Positions 1-14,200 of a DNA stretch of 64,000 bases are shown here, one piece after another. The position numbers and the translations under genes are program-made. Source of the DNA: Trichostrongylus colubriformis. Its lineage: Eukaryota; Nematoda; Chromadorea; Rhabditida; Trichostrongylidae. Each line of letters starts with the position of its first letter. Positions within the stretch are counted from its first letter, which is position 1. The stretch lies in assembly GCA_963978905.1 (NCBI GenBank), contig OZ022257.1, positions 52,780,873 through 52,844,872 on the forward strand. Direction: 5' to 3'. Under the pieces are notes generated by a model, which saw nothing but the letters and a program-made list of their open reading frames with translations, did no database searches and was not told the DNA's origin.

Positions 1-2036
1 TAATTGTGGACTTGAATGCACGTATAGCATAGTAGTCTCTATTAGCAAAGATGCTATGATGTCATGGCTACAATCTTTGATATCATTAGCTCCATATGGT
101 TATCAGTTTGAATGGCAAAGTAACTTTCTCGTGAGCTTTTGCTATTTTTTATATGTTCACATACTTTCTTCATCGCATTCAAGTATTATACACTTATTTA
201 TGTGCATCTTGGAGGATCAGAGTTCAGAGATTTGAGAACCTCACAATCCTTATAAACAGCCTATGCATAACTATACCAACTGATTAACTACAATAAAAAA
301 TTATGTATGATGGGTCAATCGAATTTCAGGAACATTAGCGACGCTCTAAACTGGCGAGTTCTATTTCTAGTGAGCTCCTGCATTAGATGGTAAGTTCAAG
401 CTGCCTATTCCATAAGATCCTATGAAAGAAAGAATTAAAATACTAATGAAGAAATGGTGTACAAAAGAGAACCTCCGTTTCCTTAGGAGCTCTAGCAGAA
501 GCTGTATCATTACCCAGAATTTTGGAAAAAATCATAGCTATAAATCATGACCTCGGAATTCGATCACCCATAGGTACATACGATAACGGCGCCAGTTGCT
601 GCAGCTCTTCCTTCCCCTGTGTAAGAATGACAACACATACGTTACGAGCGGGCACTTCGAAATGAATTTAGTATTTAAAATCGATTCGTCAATTCGAACG
701 CCTTGGATATTCATTGTAGTATTGCTTGTTGTTGCTATGTTACCCCTCTGAACGAAGCAACAGGCTCCCTATGTCTCATTGTGATTTTCAAGACTATAAC
801 TAGGCTGGTTAAAGTGTCGCTTCCTCAAAGGTAATTTGTTGAAATGTTTCCATTTTAGGTCACGGTACCACGCGAGCCCATTTCTTACGATTTTGAAAGA
901 AAAGTGCGTGCGTGACTACAGCTTAGGCCGTGGCACTTTCATTAATGAATTAAGCAGCGTGACGTGACTACCATCGAATTTATAATGGCGGCGGCAAAGC
1001 TTGAAAGAACTTCCTGGTATCTCAATAAAATTGAGTACAGCGACAGATGAGAGTAACCAAACACATCTGGTCTTGAAAATTATCCAATTTTGAAGCCCTT
1101 TGGAGCAATGAGAAGCACTCAAGTTTCCCCAAAAATAGGTCAAGTGAAATTGAAATAATCGACAAGGTTAATCTTGTAGAGAGAATTTGTACAGAAATTT
1201 GTGACGATATGACTATTGAAAGTGGTCTTCTAAGATACTGACCAAAACGGCATGCTCCATACAAGCAAGCTCAGAACCAAGTAAAGTAATTCGGAAGATT
1301 AACGAAATATGTATAGAAATGTTTCACCTGGCCCTCCCGATTCCAACTACATTTTTTATTTCTTACCCGCTTCCATTACATGTTTATATCCCACTTACTA
1401 TTATATCATTTTCTTTTTGTTACAGAACCAATTCAACTCCATTGCGACCCTTACCTAAAACTCCAGTTACTCCTTTTCGTGCTTTCACACATCTAAAATT
1501 ATATTTTACTCGCACACTCACCAGTGAGGAAAAATGAATGGAAAATTAGAGAATCGTGTGCAAACACTCAAAAAAAGTCTGTGCTTGTTCGAGCACACCT
1601 CAGTTACGCTGCGAAAATGGGGAATCGAAATGGGAAATAATCTGAGCGAATCCTTGACTAGACAGCAAGTGTTCAGGAAACTTTCTTTTTTCACATAATG
1701 CAGGTCATCCATTGGTGCTTTTATCTTGAGGATGGGCCGACGTAGTAACGGAAACACTACACTAGCTTCCTTTATAATGTGACGACTAATCTGATTTGGG
1801 ACTATAATTGTGAAATTTACGACTTATATTGAAAATAACGTTATTTTTTTCGAAGTATTAACTTCGAAATACTCACCAGTAGACATCCTCACATGGAGGT
1901 GGTCATTTTAAACACTTTACCGTTATCGTAAGAGCAACTTAGCTTTTTCAACCCAAATAGTATCTAAGTGAACTAAGTGAGAAATTGAAACAAAGTAAGG
2001 TAATAAGGAAAGTTCAAAGTCATAAATATCATTTAC
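1..2036 (-). other. Intron downstream of C1 exon, no gene seen
   Basis: I looked on the minus strand for the exon completing the C1 domain (a Cys soon after the splice) and for RhoGAP signatures (arginine-finger GIYRVSG-like, LPEPL-like) and found none. Reading frames present are short and look random on both strands. Inferred to be an intron longer than 2 kb. Confidence 0.6.
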
Positions 2037-2203
2037 CTTGGGAAAACACGTTTTATGCCACTGAGCTCCACAGTCAGTACACTGCACGGTGTAGAGGATG
2101 GACAATGTGTCACAATGAGAACATTTTGAAGGCTGAACGGTTCGTTGAACTCGATGGGACAACGCGATCTCTGACAAATCAGCAACCTCATAAAGGCGAC
2201 CAG
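2037..2203 (-). CDS. spv-1: Exon: C1 (zinc-binding) domain
   Basis: 167 nt, acceptor cttttttcag, donor CCCAAG|gtaaat, phase 1 to phase 0. It carries His-X10-Cys-X2-Cys-X10-Cys-X2-Cys-X4-His-X2-Cys (SHRVQRTVQPSKCSHC, then QCTDCGAQWHKTC), the spacing seen in the C1 domain of ARHGAP29/45. The last zinc ligand Cys expected about seven residues later must be in the next exon, which was not found in positions 1-2036. Confidence 0.9.
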
Positions 2204-5200
2204 CTGAAAAAAAGGGACCATAAAAAAGACAAAAATGTAAAATCGGGATGTCAAAGTAGTCCAGTGTATCAATGTGATGCCCATAATGATTGTCAGTGGG
2301 CATCACACAAAATGTCTTCTTGTTTGAAAGCACATTATGTGCTGTCACACATGAACCATCTGTGAAAGCATCTCCTACATTACTCTTGTCTTTCTTCCTC
2401 TTTGATTAATCTCCGATTCTCTGTATGAATTAAGACGCAGATCTCCTTGTTCTCGTTTCGGAGGCATACCAAGTTTGACGTATTTCTGGTTTTTATTTTA
2501 TTTTATCATGCTACATATGTAGCAAGACATATATGCTAGGAATCAAGGCATTATAGTACAAATGGAATTCAAGTGGAGGGAGGAAGGCATTGAAAAAAAA
2601 AGGAATTTCGATGAGCTTTTGAGAAAGTGCCGGGATGTGCCTACTACGCATAGAAAGCACGCTACCCTTTTTCTAGCTAATTTTAGTACCAGCAGACTCA
2701 TCTAGATGGATACTGTAGGCCCACTGGGTGGACCAGCAGTGCATGTATGCGATGTGCAAGGCCCCATTGCTCCCATCACATCGAAAGCATCGGGAAGTGA
2801 GTCCTTATTCCCACAAGTGAATTGGTTCCACACAGTTATACGGGACCAGTAAACATGCGAGTTCCCTGTTAACCATGTGAGATTTCAGAAAGAAGATTTT
2901 TCGTCGAAAATCTCACTTCATGGACGAATTTGAGTAGGAGGCAGACATCCTTTTCATACTAGTGAAGCACCGATGTTTTTTTTTTTTGAAATTCGGTCTT
3001 CTGTTCTTCAAAGCTGCAATACCCTAGCAGGGATAGTCGCACTCCTCTTTCGTTGCCATGAAAAGCTTGCTAGCTTATTTTTAATGTCAATTCTTTCCAA
3101 ACATTGACTCAAACAGTTTCTCGTTCTGTTTTTATGCTGACTTCGCAGCGACAATAACTGTTTGAATCATCTCATGATGCACAAACGTGTACGTCAACAT
3201 GACGTCCCCTCTCCTTTCCTCCTCGTGCTTGCGGCGCGTCACTTCCCAGTTCGGGCCGGGAAAATGTCAAGAATACGTCTTTTTAAAGATGGGCGATTTA
3301 TGGGTGTACATCAGCGCGGCTTGCGCAAGATTTTAAGCACCACCGATTGTCCGTTAATCGTCGCGCTCGCACACTTTCACGTCATCGACGACTTCATCGA
3401 GCACTCAAGTGGCTGCAAGGTGCTCCTGAAGACAGGGAGGAAGCTTTCAAAAAAAAATACACGAAAGTGTATAAGAAAGCCTCTTTTTATACTACCACTA
3501 TGTAGCCGCTATTCTATTGCCTTTTATCCACCCAAGTATGGTGATGAATTCAAACACTGCAGAGGCAGCAAAATAAGAGTGAGTGAATAAGACTCAAAGC
3601 CTCAAAAACCTTGTAAACCTAAAAATTTTTCATCATTATCAGTCAACCTCAACTTAGTTCTGCTGTTTCGAGAGATGTCTTTGCTCGCACTCAGTGCAGT
3701 TCTCCCTGGGTCATATGAGTGATGTAAATATAATATGAAAAGTTTGCTCTATTCGAAAATACGGCTTTCCGCTCTAATTTCTATCAAGAAATAGATATTC
3801 GGCTCGATGAGCGCTTCAGGGAGAGGGTGATTCCCTAAGATGTAGCCCTTGAGGGTAAAATGTATGTTACATCTGGGAACTTTACCGCCTTTAACCTGAA
3901 CATATTAATTGGCTCTGCGTCCCCGCAATTTCTAAGTACGTGACCATTGTAAGAAACTTCTCCCTCTCGATCTTCGTATTAAACCACCGTATACCATGGT
4001 CTCAAATGCATTCCTAATCCCGGAAAGCATTTCAGCGACTTTAATCAAATGGGTTCCATATAGTCTGAAGTTGCTCTAGCCAAGAGACAGCTTTCCGCTT
4101 CTCAGGTGCAGCCCTTGACGAATATATCTGTGTCTTTCACTCGAATATATAATTCCACTCCATGTCCCTTCGAATTCGGAGCACGTCCCCACGGCGAAAA
4201 ATTCTATTTCAAAAGCTTCATTTTTAATTACAGTTACCCTCTACCGCAATCTTCTAATCCTTTCCTATTTTCAGAAATCATTTCAATAATCTTAACCGGA
4301 TGAATTTCATGAATCTCCTTGAAAAAGCTCACCGACGCTAGTCTTCTTATGGCGTTTAGTGTCTGGTAATTGACATTCGTCGTCTGGATTAATGGCATTT
4401 CGCCGGAGTGACGTCATCGAACTGGTCTCATACGACGGCAAACCATCATCAACACTTCGTCCTTCCCTGAAAAGGAAAAGGTTGTGAGGGAAGTGGTTTT
4501 TGATCATCTCAGCCGCTGTGGCCTCATCTGTGCTTGAAGGAGTGAAGATGTCCAAATTTTAAAAGGATTGCAGCCGCCCTCATAGCGCTAAAATCAATTC
4601 GGATGTCCACTGAGGACTACATCAGAGAGTACTCTGACATTCAGAAATGAAATTTTCATTAAAATTTTTATGGGATGCGGTGAATTCGTTTCCATTCAGT
4701 AATGCAGCATTTTCGCTCGCATAAACGGCCATAAAGCATCAGAAAGCAAATGAAGTTTCAGGACTAATTTAATCAAGCATAAGATGTGACAAGGGACGCT
4801 AGCATGAACTGCGGCTGGATGTTTTAGCACCTCTGATCTTCCCTTTCTGAGACTTTTGATATGCGTTCGAATTACTTGGAAACCCACATCGCAACAGCGG
4901 TGGAAATACCATCTAATATAGGCAAATATGAGAAGAACACTTCGAAAATGCTTCGAATATGAGAAACCGGATGGCTCATTCTGGACCATTGCCACTTGCG
5001 TGAATCTCATACGTATACTGTTCGTCGTCTGCATCTCATAATTCTCTGTGTAAGTCTGACCCAGTCTCTGACCCTGCTACAACGCTACTGCCTAGCTTCA
5101 CACTGTAAACATAATAAATTACTCCACAATAAGTAAAATAATATAAATATATAGACAAAATTATACCAGCACATAGGTGCGTGAGACCTAGCCTGGGTTA

Positions 5201-8200
5201 CCGGTCCACCATGTAATCAATGGGCACGCACCCTCGGATTATAACGACCTTTGCAAAGATATCCTCTCATCCCCGTACATTCCTTTCGATTTGCAAAAAT
5301 ATCCTTTCACTCCCGCACATTCCTTTCAATTTTTCAATTAAACTGACGCTTGGTGAAAATGAAAATGATTGGAGCGTTTATTGTTCTCTGAAGCGAGCAT
5401 ACAATTAATTTCATTAGAGAAACGCTGCCGCCAGCAATTTTCATTCATCAAACACGGTTTGAAGCCTGAGGCTGAATGCAGAATCGGCTCAGCAACCGAT
5501 ACATCACGTTTTTCGGGGTGATTACGTGGAAAGATGAAGCTCGTTTGTGAATTATCGGAAGACCTTAGTCCATAGGTGAACCTTATTATTGAAGCTCTAA
5601 CCCCAGATCGATGCCAGCCCAGGCCATCTTTGTTCTCCATCCTCCCAGAGTAAGTGAGGTGGTCTCTTATGGGAAGGCAGGAACACGGAATTTGATATCG
5701 GCAGGCCTTGTAAGACACTTTCTGAGTCAAATACTATCAAAAACCAAATGTACTCTTAATAAGAAGTGAGAAGCCTGATACAGACCAAAAAACACAGCAT
5801 AAGCCCAAATCAATTATTCGTCATTAAGGTATAATAATGTAACAGTTTTTTCGAATTCAAACATATTCAATCAAAGGCTCGTCACTGCAGTTCAACATGA
5901 TGGCATTATATGGATTCACAATTGTGCGAGCATCAAGTCGCGCACATGGCGATACCATAAATATCAATAAGTAAGGAGAATTTCGATAGATCTCAACAAA
6001 GGTGCCGCACAGCGAGTTTGCTGTTCTGTTTTTACCGAATACAGTACGGAGTAACATTATGCCACAAACATTTTAAAAAGTTATAGCTACAGGAGGCTCA
6101 CCAATAGCAGTTATTTGTAAAACAACCCCACAAATAGACAAAGAAGGAGCTCCGTTAACTAGCCCGACTTTGTAGAGCTTCACTCGATGGGGTGGATGTG
6201 GGCAAGACGTCGTACATTCACGCCTTACTTCTGTTTACCGTATCATTGTGTCTTCGTGAAAATACAACTACGATGTACGTGCGTGTGTGGATGCACACAT
6301 GCATGTACACATCCAGTCGATAACATGACAACAACAATGACGACGACGACGAAGTAAGTGTGAGCACAATCCGATGTCTCCCATGAAGTCAGACGGCAAC
6401 ATGAAAACTCAAGGGGCTCATCTTTCCATTCACGAGCGCTAACACTGAGAGTCACGCATCGAGGACATCTATAGCTAGGCTTCTATGATGATTAAGGCTC
6501 AGAAAAAGTAGAAATGAGACTCAGACGGAAGATGTCGAGGTTTGAAAATGGATAATCCAGAGTGCGCCAAGCATTCGACGTAGATCTAGGTTTACATTCG
6601 TTTGGCAATCGATGAAGTTATTCACTAGAGATAGATGAGTTTTAGTACAGTCAGCCTCAATATGGTTTTACTTTACCCAATAACAACTATGTACTTCCCA
6701 TCGCACGACTTGCTGTAGAGTGTTATGCCATATACAAGAAACAAAAATAAAGAAATAAATGATTCGAAATAATCCTACCTCAAGAAGCTATGACTGCTTG
6801 TTGCTCGTTGAGGAAGTGAATGAAGATAGGCCATGTAAGCTCCGCCAGGCGGATAGTCTCTGGTTGCATCGGCCAGATCTTGGTAACTTCCCGGCAGTTT
6901 CACCCACAATGTCGCCAGAGCCTGAAAGTTTCGGCATATTGGAAAATGAAATGAAACTGTGTCAACTATCATAAAACGGAGAATCGAAAAATTAAAAATA
7001 TAAAATTCAAGATAATTATTCTTTGAGAGCCTTATCACGGCTCATGATGGCTTCATATGAAAAGAGTGCTGATTAGGCAGATGAAGGTTACTGAACGGAA
7101 GTGGGTATACATTATCAAAATGGAAAAAAATGCAATATAGTCGAGCTGAGTGAAATAGAACGTAAAGAGCGAGTTTTCTGCTGCGCTTAATTTGATTTTC
7201 GATTCAAATCTCCAATTCAGTCCGTACTTGCCAAAAAAACGTACTACAATTTGTTTCTTTAGACTATTCTGTCATGAAGGGCTTTCTCATCAAAGTGCCT
7301 CAAGAGCCCCAGCACGAAATGGCTCGTTGGAGTTCATCCGCTGAAAAACTCCAATATCGACTCTGCATATAGAGAATATCGATTAGTTTTTCTTCAACTT
7401 TGCCTCCATTGGAAAACGTTCATCTCGGAATGCTAATGACGGTCTAAAGTAAAGTGTTCTTGCAGAATGCAAGCAGCTCTTTTTATTAGTAACGTCGACC
7501 AATAATAAATGGTAGGCTGTTCGCGTCGATCAAGCTCCTGGGGATGCGCCGTGCGCTCCCATCTGCACTGGGAATTTTAATGATCATTGGATGATCATGA
7601 ATAACTGGTAGTCAAATACGCTGGTTACTTATGTATTGGAATTATCAGAGCACAAAATGAGTAGAAATCAGCCGCTCCTAATTTGCCGAGTACAGCAACA
7701 TAAGCTGAATAACTAAAAAAAATTAATAAATTATGAGGTAAGCGCGTAACGATATTCTTCGAAGAAATCTGATAGGCCCATGAATATTTGATCAGCAATG
7801 AGGATAATAGTGAGCAACTGCTATGTTAGCGATAGCTTCACTATAGACACAATGGAAATTGATATGAAAGGCTGCAAACGCGGAATAAAGCCTCTCGAGC
7901 TTATTCAGCAATGAAGATACGTGATAAACATGCTTAATAAAGACAAAACGCGCAGGCCGCACTGAACGGGGAGAAGACAAAACGCGTAGGCCGCACTGAA
8001 CGGGTAGGGTCAGCAAAAGGAACCATCAGAACCAGCGAGGATTGAAGCGCCAGAATGGCGTGCTGAAAAGAATCGTAGCGAGAGCAGCAGATGCTCGTCG
8101 CACCGCGGACAGAAAGAAAATGCAAAATGGAAGGAAAAAAGCGTGCAAAAGCGAAAGAAATGAATTTGTCAATCACGAATCTAAACCAATGCCCACAACG

Positions 8201-11200
8201 AAAGATTCCTATTCGAAGAATGTATCGGCTCTTTTTATGTGACTTGCCAATCAAGCACGTCCAGTGCTACAGCCTCTGGTTGAGACGCTGAAATGAACGG
8301 AAGTAAGTGGGCATGCTTGGCAGTGATTCGTTTCTTGGTACAGACAATCTAGCGTATTTCACGATATCCTCCGCCTGGTATAAAATTTATGTCTTGCTGG
8401 AGGGGAGCAAATAGAATTTCTAAAAAAGAGGTATAGGAGCGCTATTCTGGGACAAGAAAAAGGCACAGAGCATGAAGCAATCCGGAGTTTGAATAGTGGT
8501 AGGAGATTTTGATATTTTTATCACAAGTATACTGAGTTATGGGCAAAAGCTTCGGTTTCGGACGAGACTCGACCCCTCCCTCCATGCTTCTAGGGCATAT
8601 GGGCTTATCCATTACTCTACCAAAACTCCTTTCTCCTTAACTCAGCTTCTGAATAGTATATTTACCATGACTTATCAGCACTCATACATATAACGTGTTG
8701 AGCCGATTGGATAGGTTAGGAGAGCTACCAAGAAGGGGACAGAAAATCATGGACCCTGCCTCGATAGAAGGTCACAAAGACAACATAAAGAATGACTCTT
8801 CTGTAGTCGAAGGACAAGATGGATAGGCACCACATCAGTTTAGGAAATCGACGAAGAAAGCAAAAAGAATCAGCACGCACAGAGCAGCAACACTATCAAA
8901 ACCCTCAGTAAATGTCAGCATCAACGACGTTTTCATGATGAAAAAGAGTCAAACCAGAAGCAAGCCTCATCAATTCGACTCGCGCGCTGTTGCTATGCAC
9001 TACTTATGTGATGGACAGAAACCTATCATCCGCCCTCCCATTTCTATTGCTACTGCTCCCGCACGTGCCTTCCAGCTATAAGGAATGGACAGCTTTCAAA
9101 CATGCAAGTATGGGAATGAAGAATAGCAACGACCCATGCAATATTGACATAGTTGCCGGCTTCAACTAAGCTGCCCAGCCGCAACTATTAGCACCGAGGA
9201 AAACTGTGTGTAATAACTTTCGGAATTCATGCAGATTTTTACAAAGCTTATGGGAGACATCATGAGTAGGTTACTTCTCCCAGGTGAGCAAATGAGACAA
9301 ATGTTACTGTCAAAAGAGGCTTAGAACTAGAGGTTAAGCACTCGGTCGAGAAAAGCGGACACGGGAATACGAGCAATCTATAGTAGCTACCAGTACGTCC
9401 CACCTCCCTCTTCCCCATCATCAGTGTGTGCGTCGCGAAACACTGCGTGCGCTACGATGCATACGAACTAGGAGTACTGTCTCTGATTGGGTCCCGGAGC
9501 GACTACCGCCTCCTGCCCCTGAAATGAGGCATTTGCCTTACGATGCAGTCTCTACCTCCCACTCATGACGTTGCACATGTAACGCCGCAAAATTTTTTCC
9601 TTTCAATAATATGTACACATCAAAAGGACCACGTTTCCAAGGGGCCACAATACGACTTCCATACAGCTCAATAAATCGTGCTTCCTTCAACAATACTCTA
9701 GCGAAGATTCTTAAATTGGGTCATGAGAGTTCGGTTCTGCCCTGGCAACAGAAGAAATCTTCACAAAATGGCGATTAGCTATTTACGGCATATTCGGAGC
9801 CATCCGCAAAAATGCTTCGAAGTCAACCATTGATGAGTGGATATCGAGAGATCACCGAATTTTGAGTAATCGATACAAAAACTGAAATCTGCCTAATTTC
9901 TCAGGGCCAGTAGAAAATTGTGGCACTCGTTGCCTGCTTCCAGGTGCGTGGTTAAGGAACCATCGCAATACCATTTAATCTTGATTTCGAGATTAAACCC
10001 ACAAAGTTCAGTGAAAATGGAACAAATAAGCGGCTAGATTTCAGTAGAATATATGCGTGTGTGGTGAATGCATTGAAGTAAACAATAGGGCAGGGGTGTT
10101 ATGGGATAAGAAAGCGATGACATTTGAGAATGTTCCAGTGCTTGCGTTAAAAGCTGTTGAGATGTGCCGCTCCAGCCTTGTGTGAACTTTTCTGCGATGA
10201 CGCCTCAACAATAGAATCGAACAACAACAACTTGCGATGAATCTTCCTCTCTTGCTCATACATACTCTCCAATGCTTATAATGCATAATTGATGAAAAGT
10301 ATTCTATGAAAAATCTCCTAAAGAGCCTCTATAAATCATATTAGGGGCCGGTGATTAGCATAATATAAAGGGCGCAGGAGTAGCTCCCTCCTACTGACAA
10401 AAAACTCCAGCTGCAGAGGTGGCGCTCGGTCAAGTAGATGATGCAGCTCCTGTCAGTTTGATGAAGATTGATAAGTAAGAGTGAGCTCGAACTCATAAGG
10501 GAGAAGTGTGAGATGAGAGCTGAGTTAAATTGGAGCAGACATCGTGCCTTGCGCAATTTCTGGCCAGTAGGTAAGAACTTGTAAAGACATTAGAGAACAA
10601 GGGCAAAGCAAGGCAACGAAGATGTCCTGGAAGGTAAAGATCGGGACGAGTGAGCCACGAGAACATCCTTTCATGCTGGTACTTGGGTTGTGGGGGCGAT
10701 TTGCTGACGCCTTTAGCGGGAACCCCACCCGCGAACAGGAAGACGTGACGACGTCAGCGGCAATCTTGGGAATGATTCCAGTTGACGACACCAACTGCAA
10801 CTGCTTGCAGTGTGTGGCCTGTTACGACAACTTTTTCAAGTGGTTGATGTCGTCAGCCCGTTCTATAGCAGCAATGACGACACACCCGGTCCACATGTTA
10901 TCCCATTTACATATATTTTAATGGTAGTAGCAAATCTAATATTCCCATCTTCCCTCGAAGAAAAAGACAAATGTTGAAGCACGATTTGTTCAAAATGGCC
11001 TAAATGTTTCCAGAACACCATACCTTTGACTGGTTTTTTGGAAAACAAGGTAAACAGATCTTTGCTGAATGCGAATTTTTTTTTGATTTGCGATTTTCAA
11101 TTTTCGTGACTTTTGAAGCCAGTGGTCCATTTAGTTAGCAATTTCGCTTACGGGATGATGTACCTGATGTACTACATGAAGCAGGGTGCTGCAAGGCAGG

Positions 11201-14200
11201 CATTCAAGAAATCGGAAAAGTAACATGGAGTACGAGCAAATCTCCAAGAAAAGATGTGTGTGAAGTTGTCTGCGGTATAGAAAGACCCAAAGCTCTTCAT
11301 TAGGCACCACTCTATAAGGCAAACGCCTGCGACCAAGATTCTCCTATAAAAGTGTTTCGTTTAAGTGCGTGTGACACAGGAATTTTCGGGTCCGATCGAT
11401 ACCCAGCCACGTAGGGCACAGGTAAACTCGTCCACCAAAGAAACTAATGGTTCATTAAGTTCCCATTTCACGCTTTTCTAGCCAGAACTGTTCATCTCGA
11501 TGCCGCACTACTTAGTACTGTACCCTAATAGAGAATATGACATTAGCGTTTTTACGGGTTGCTGCTACTGGGTTGAGCTGATAGTGCCGCGGAAACCTCT
11601 CTCATGATGGCTCAAAAACTTTCAGAGGCCCTTACAATTCGAAGAACGAAGTTCGTGTCCGATAGAAAGTCTGATAGAATAGGGAAATTGAGAAATGAGC
11701 CGTGATATGCACTTCAGTCGATAACGAGCAGAAAGTCTTCGTAAGCCACTCAGAAGCGCTCCTTTTTATTCAGTCGCACAATCAATTCATGCGCGCATTT
11801 TCGGAAGCGGTAGTCGTACTTTACGGCAATGGGTTTACTTATACGATTTGAGAAATCGTTCCCATTGAAAAGCACTCATAGTCATGCTTCCTCGTCATCG
11901 TAACGCATTTTGCCAAAAAAAAAAAACTGGACGGAATCGCCCATTATCTGAAGATATTCCTGATATGAATAGCTCTGAACAAAGCGAAACATATTTCAAA
12001 TGATACGGTAGGAATGCCGACGCGCATTAGCAGTAATTGTAGGAAGAACGCACAGGTGTTGGGTGGTACGGTTTGCAGTCCAATCATGTACCATTTGTGC
12101 GACAGATTCGAAAAATGGTGAGAAAATCAGACAAAGTAAAGATTTCCAAGAACTGGAATCACTGAATTTCCCGAGGAGTAATGCCTGAGCCGCCACGATT
12201 AATATATAAGCCTCTTGGCGATTATAAAACCGGAACGATAGGGAGTGATTAGTTGGTATTTGTTCCGAGGTCCAAAATGTGAACGAAGAGATTAGTTGCT
12301 CTCGCCCGAAATCTTAAAAATCTTTTCCTCTCAAGCCTACTGCCCTGTTTCAGCCAATTCGAGCTGGCGACATTCGTTCACAGCATGATTTAGCCAATTT
12401 ATGGAAAACACACGATTACACGCTGAACGGACAAAAAAAACGAATGCAGTCATCAACAGAGACAACCACTGGCCACAGAACATCACTGGCCGGCTATTAG
12501 CAAAGAATATCGTTAACAATGAAGCAAACTTCAGAGGCTGTAACACCCACGCATCAGACAGCCTCAGCCTTCCTAACAATAGCGATTATCCCCTAGTTGC
12601 AATCTTGGAAAATGGCAAAACGGAGAGAGAGGAAGAAAAAAATGAAGGCAGCGACTAGAAAGATATCTTATTATGAGCCATTTAAGGGCTATTAGAGTCA
12701 CATGAAAAGCAACTTATGTTCACGATTGAGAATATCCCACACTAATTACAAAGCAAGAATCTATTTCGGCCTTATTATATTCAAAATGGAACGCAAGCAG
12801 AGTCAACCGTGGCGTCAAAAACTTTTCCCAAAATACGACCATTGAACCACCGACCCCCGCCTACCCAAGAAACCCAAATGATCCACCCTCTTCACTGATA
12901 TACAACAATAAAAAATAAAATATCGCCATTAAAAACCTGCCGTACCCGAGAGATTTCGCACTGTGACGACCCTACCCTCTAAACGGTGAATAGGAACCCT
13001 CTCCCACCTTGGAATACCTCAAAAGAGGGCTGACATTGAAGTTCCGAGGCTAAGATATAATCGAAAAGCTCAGTTCGAAAGCTCGACATATTCAGAAATA
13101 AATGGAAGATATGGGTTTAAGCTGGAAACGCGCAGCAGAGTTTGCAAAATAGCTGGCAGTACATAGCGAAACTAATAGTGTCAGATTGTAAAGAAAGTTA
13201 TGGCCGGTTTTTGCAATTTCAACTTTGGAAAATCGTATCACGGATCAGACTGCATCTTTTCATAAGGATAAACGTCACTGGATTCGCTTCGCTTCTAGCA
13301 ACAGTACGCATACTCGCGCATCTTATTTTGATGAAGGGCTGACGATCTATTTCGAGCGAAATAAAAAAGGCGACTCCAAATCACCAATTTACTCTAAACA
13401 TACTGCTATTGAAGGAGCTGTCCAGATGATCGGGTAAGTGGGACTTCCTAGATCTGGAGAATATGGTAATGAGTGAAGGATTTGTCCTGCAACGCTTCAG
13501 TTCTGGGAAACAATTTGTAGAAACGCGCTCGCGCATGGCTGCTCCGATGGATCGCGCGGGACATTTTTGTGTTTTTTTCGAAGCAGAGCTACTTTAGGTG
13601 GTCAACCACATTCGTGTGGGGAAAGCCAATACTTTTAAATATCTCATGCAGGTATAGACGCATCGCTACCTGCCACTTTAGTAAGAAACGGTCCAACCAA
13701 TCGAAAATTCGAGCAACTCATTCCCATTTCTGCACTTTTGAAACCAGTGACAGAGTGTTCCATTCAATACTTCATCCTTTCCTCTTGCAGTACTCACTTT
13801 TGTGGTTACCTAAGCTGGGATCCTTCTTAACAAGAACTCGTGAAGTGAAGTCATCCAAAAAATGCCATTTTTGCAGTACTTCATTTCTCTAATAACATAA
13901 AAGGCATTGTGACATTCCCAGAAAAGCATACATTCAGAAAGAGCAACTTTTTCCCATCTGAGAAGCACATTATGTAAGTTCATTCATGTTGACACGATTT
14001 CAGATTGGAAGACGCATCTCGTGAAGACGCAAAACCGGCCAGAACTTTCCTTGCAACCTAGTAGCAAACGTTAGAGCCATAGATTGAATTAGGCCTCAGG
14101 GAAAGAGCAGCAAATCTGAGCCACTATTCCCATTCATGAATGATAATAATCCCTGACATCCTTAGTAGGCTATGCTCTCCATGTTAAAAGTTTCAAGGAA

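Noticed and set aside
575..616. Possible minus-strand exon after C1 (acceptor cttacacag, GKEELQQLAPLSY)
   Set aside because: It contains no Cys to complete the C1 domain, has a weak donor and no RhoGAP similarity.
3162..3590. 142-codon plus-strand frame
   Set aside because: Not recognised, no splice or codon evidence beyond being open, and it lies in an intron of the opposite-strand gene.
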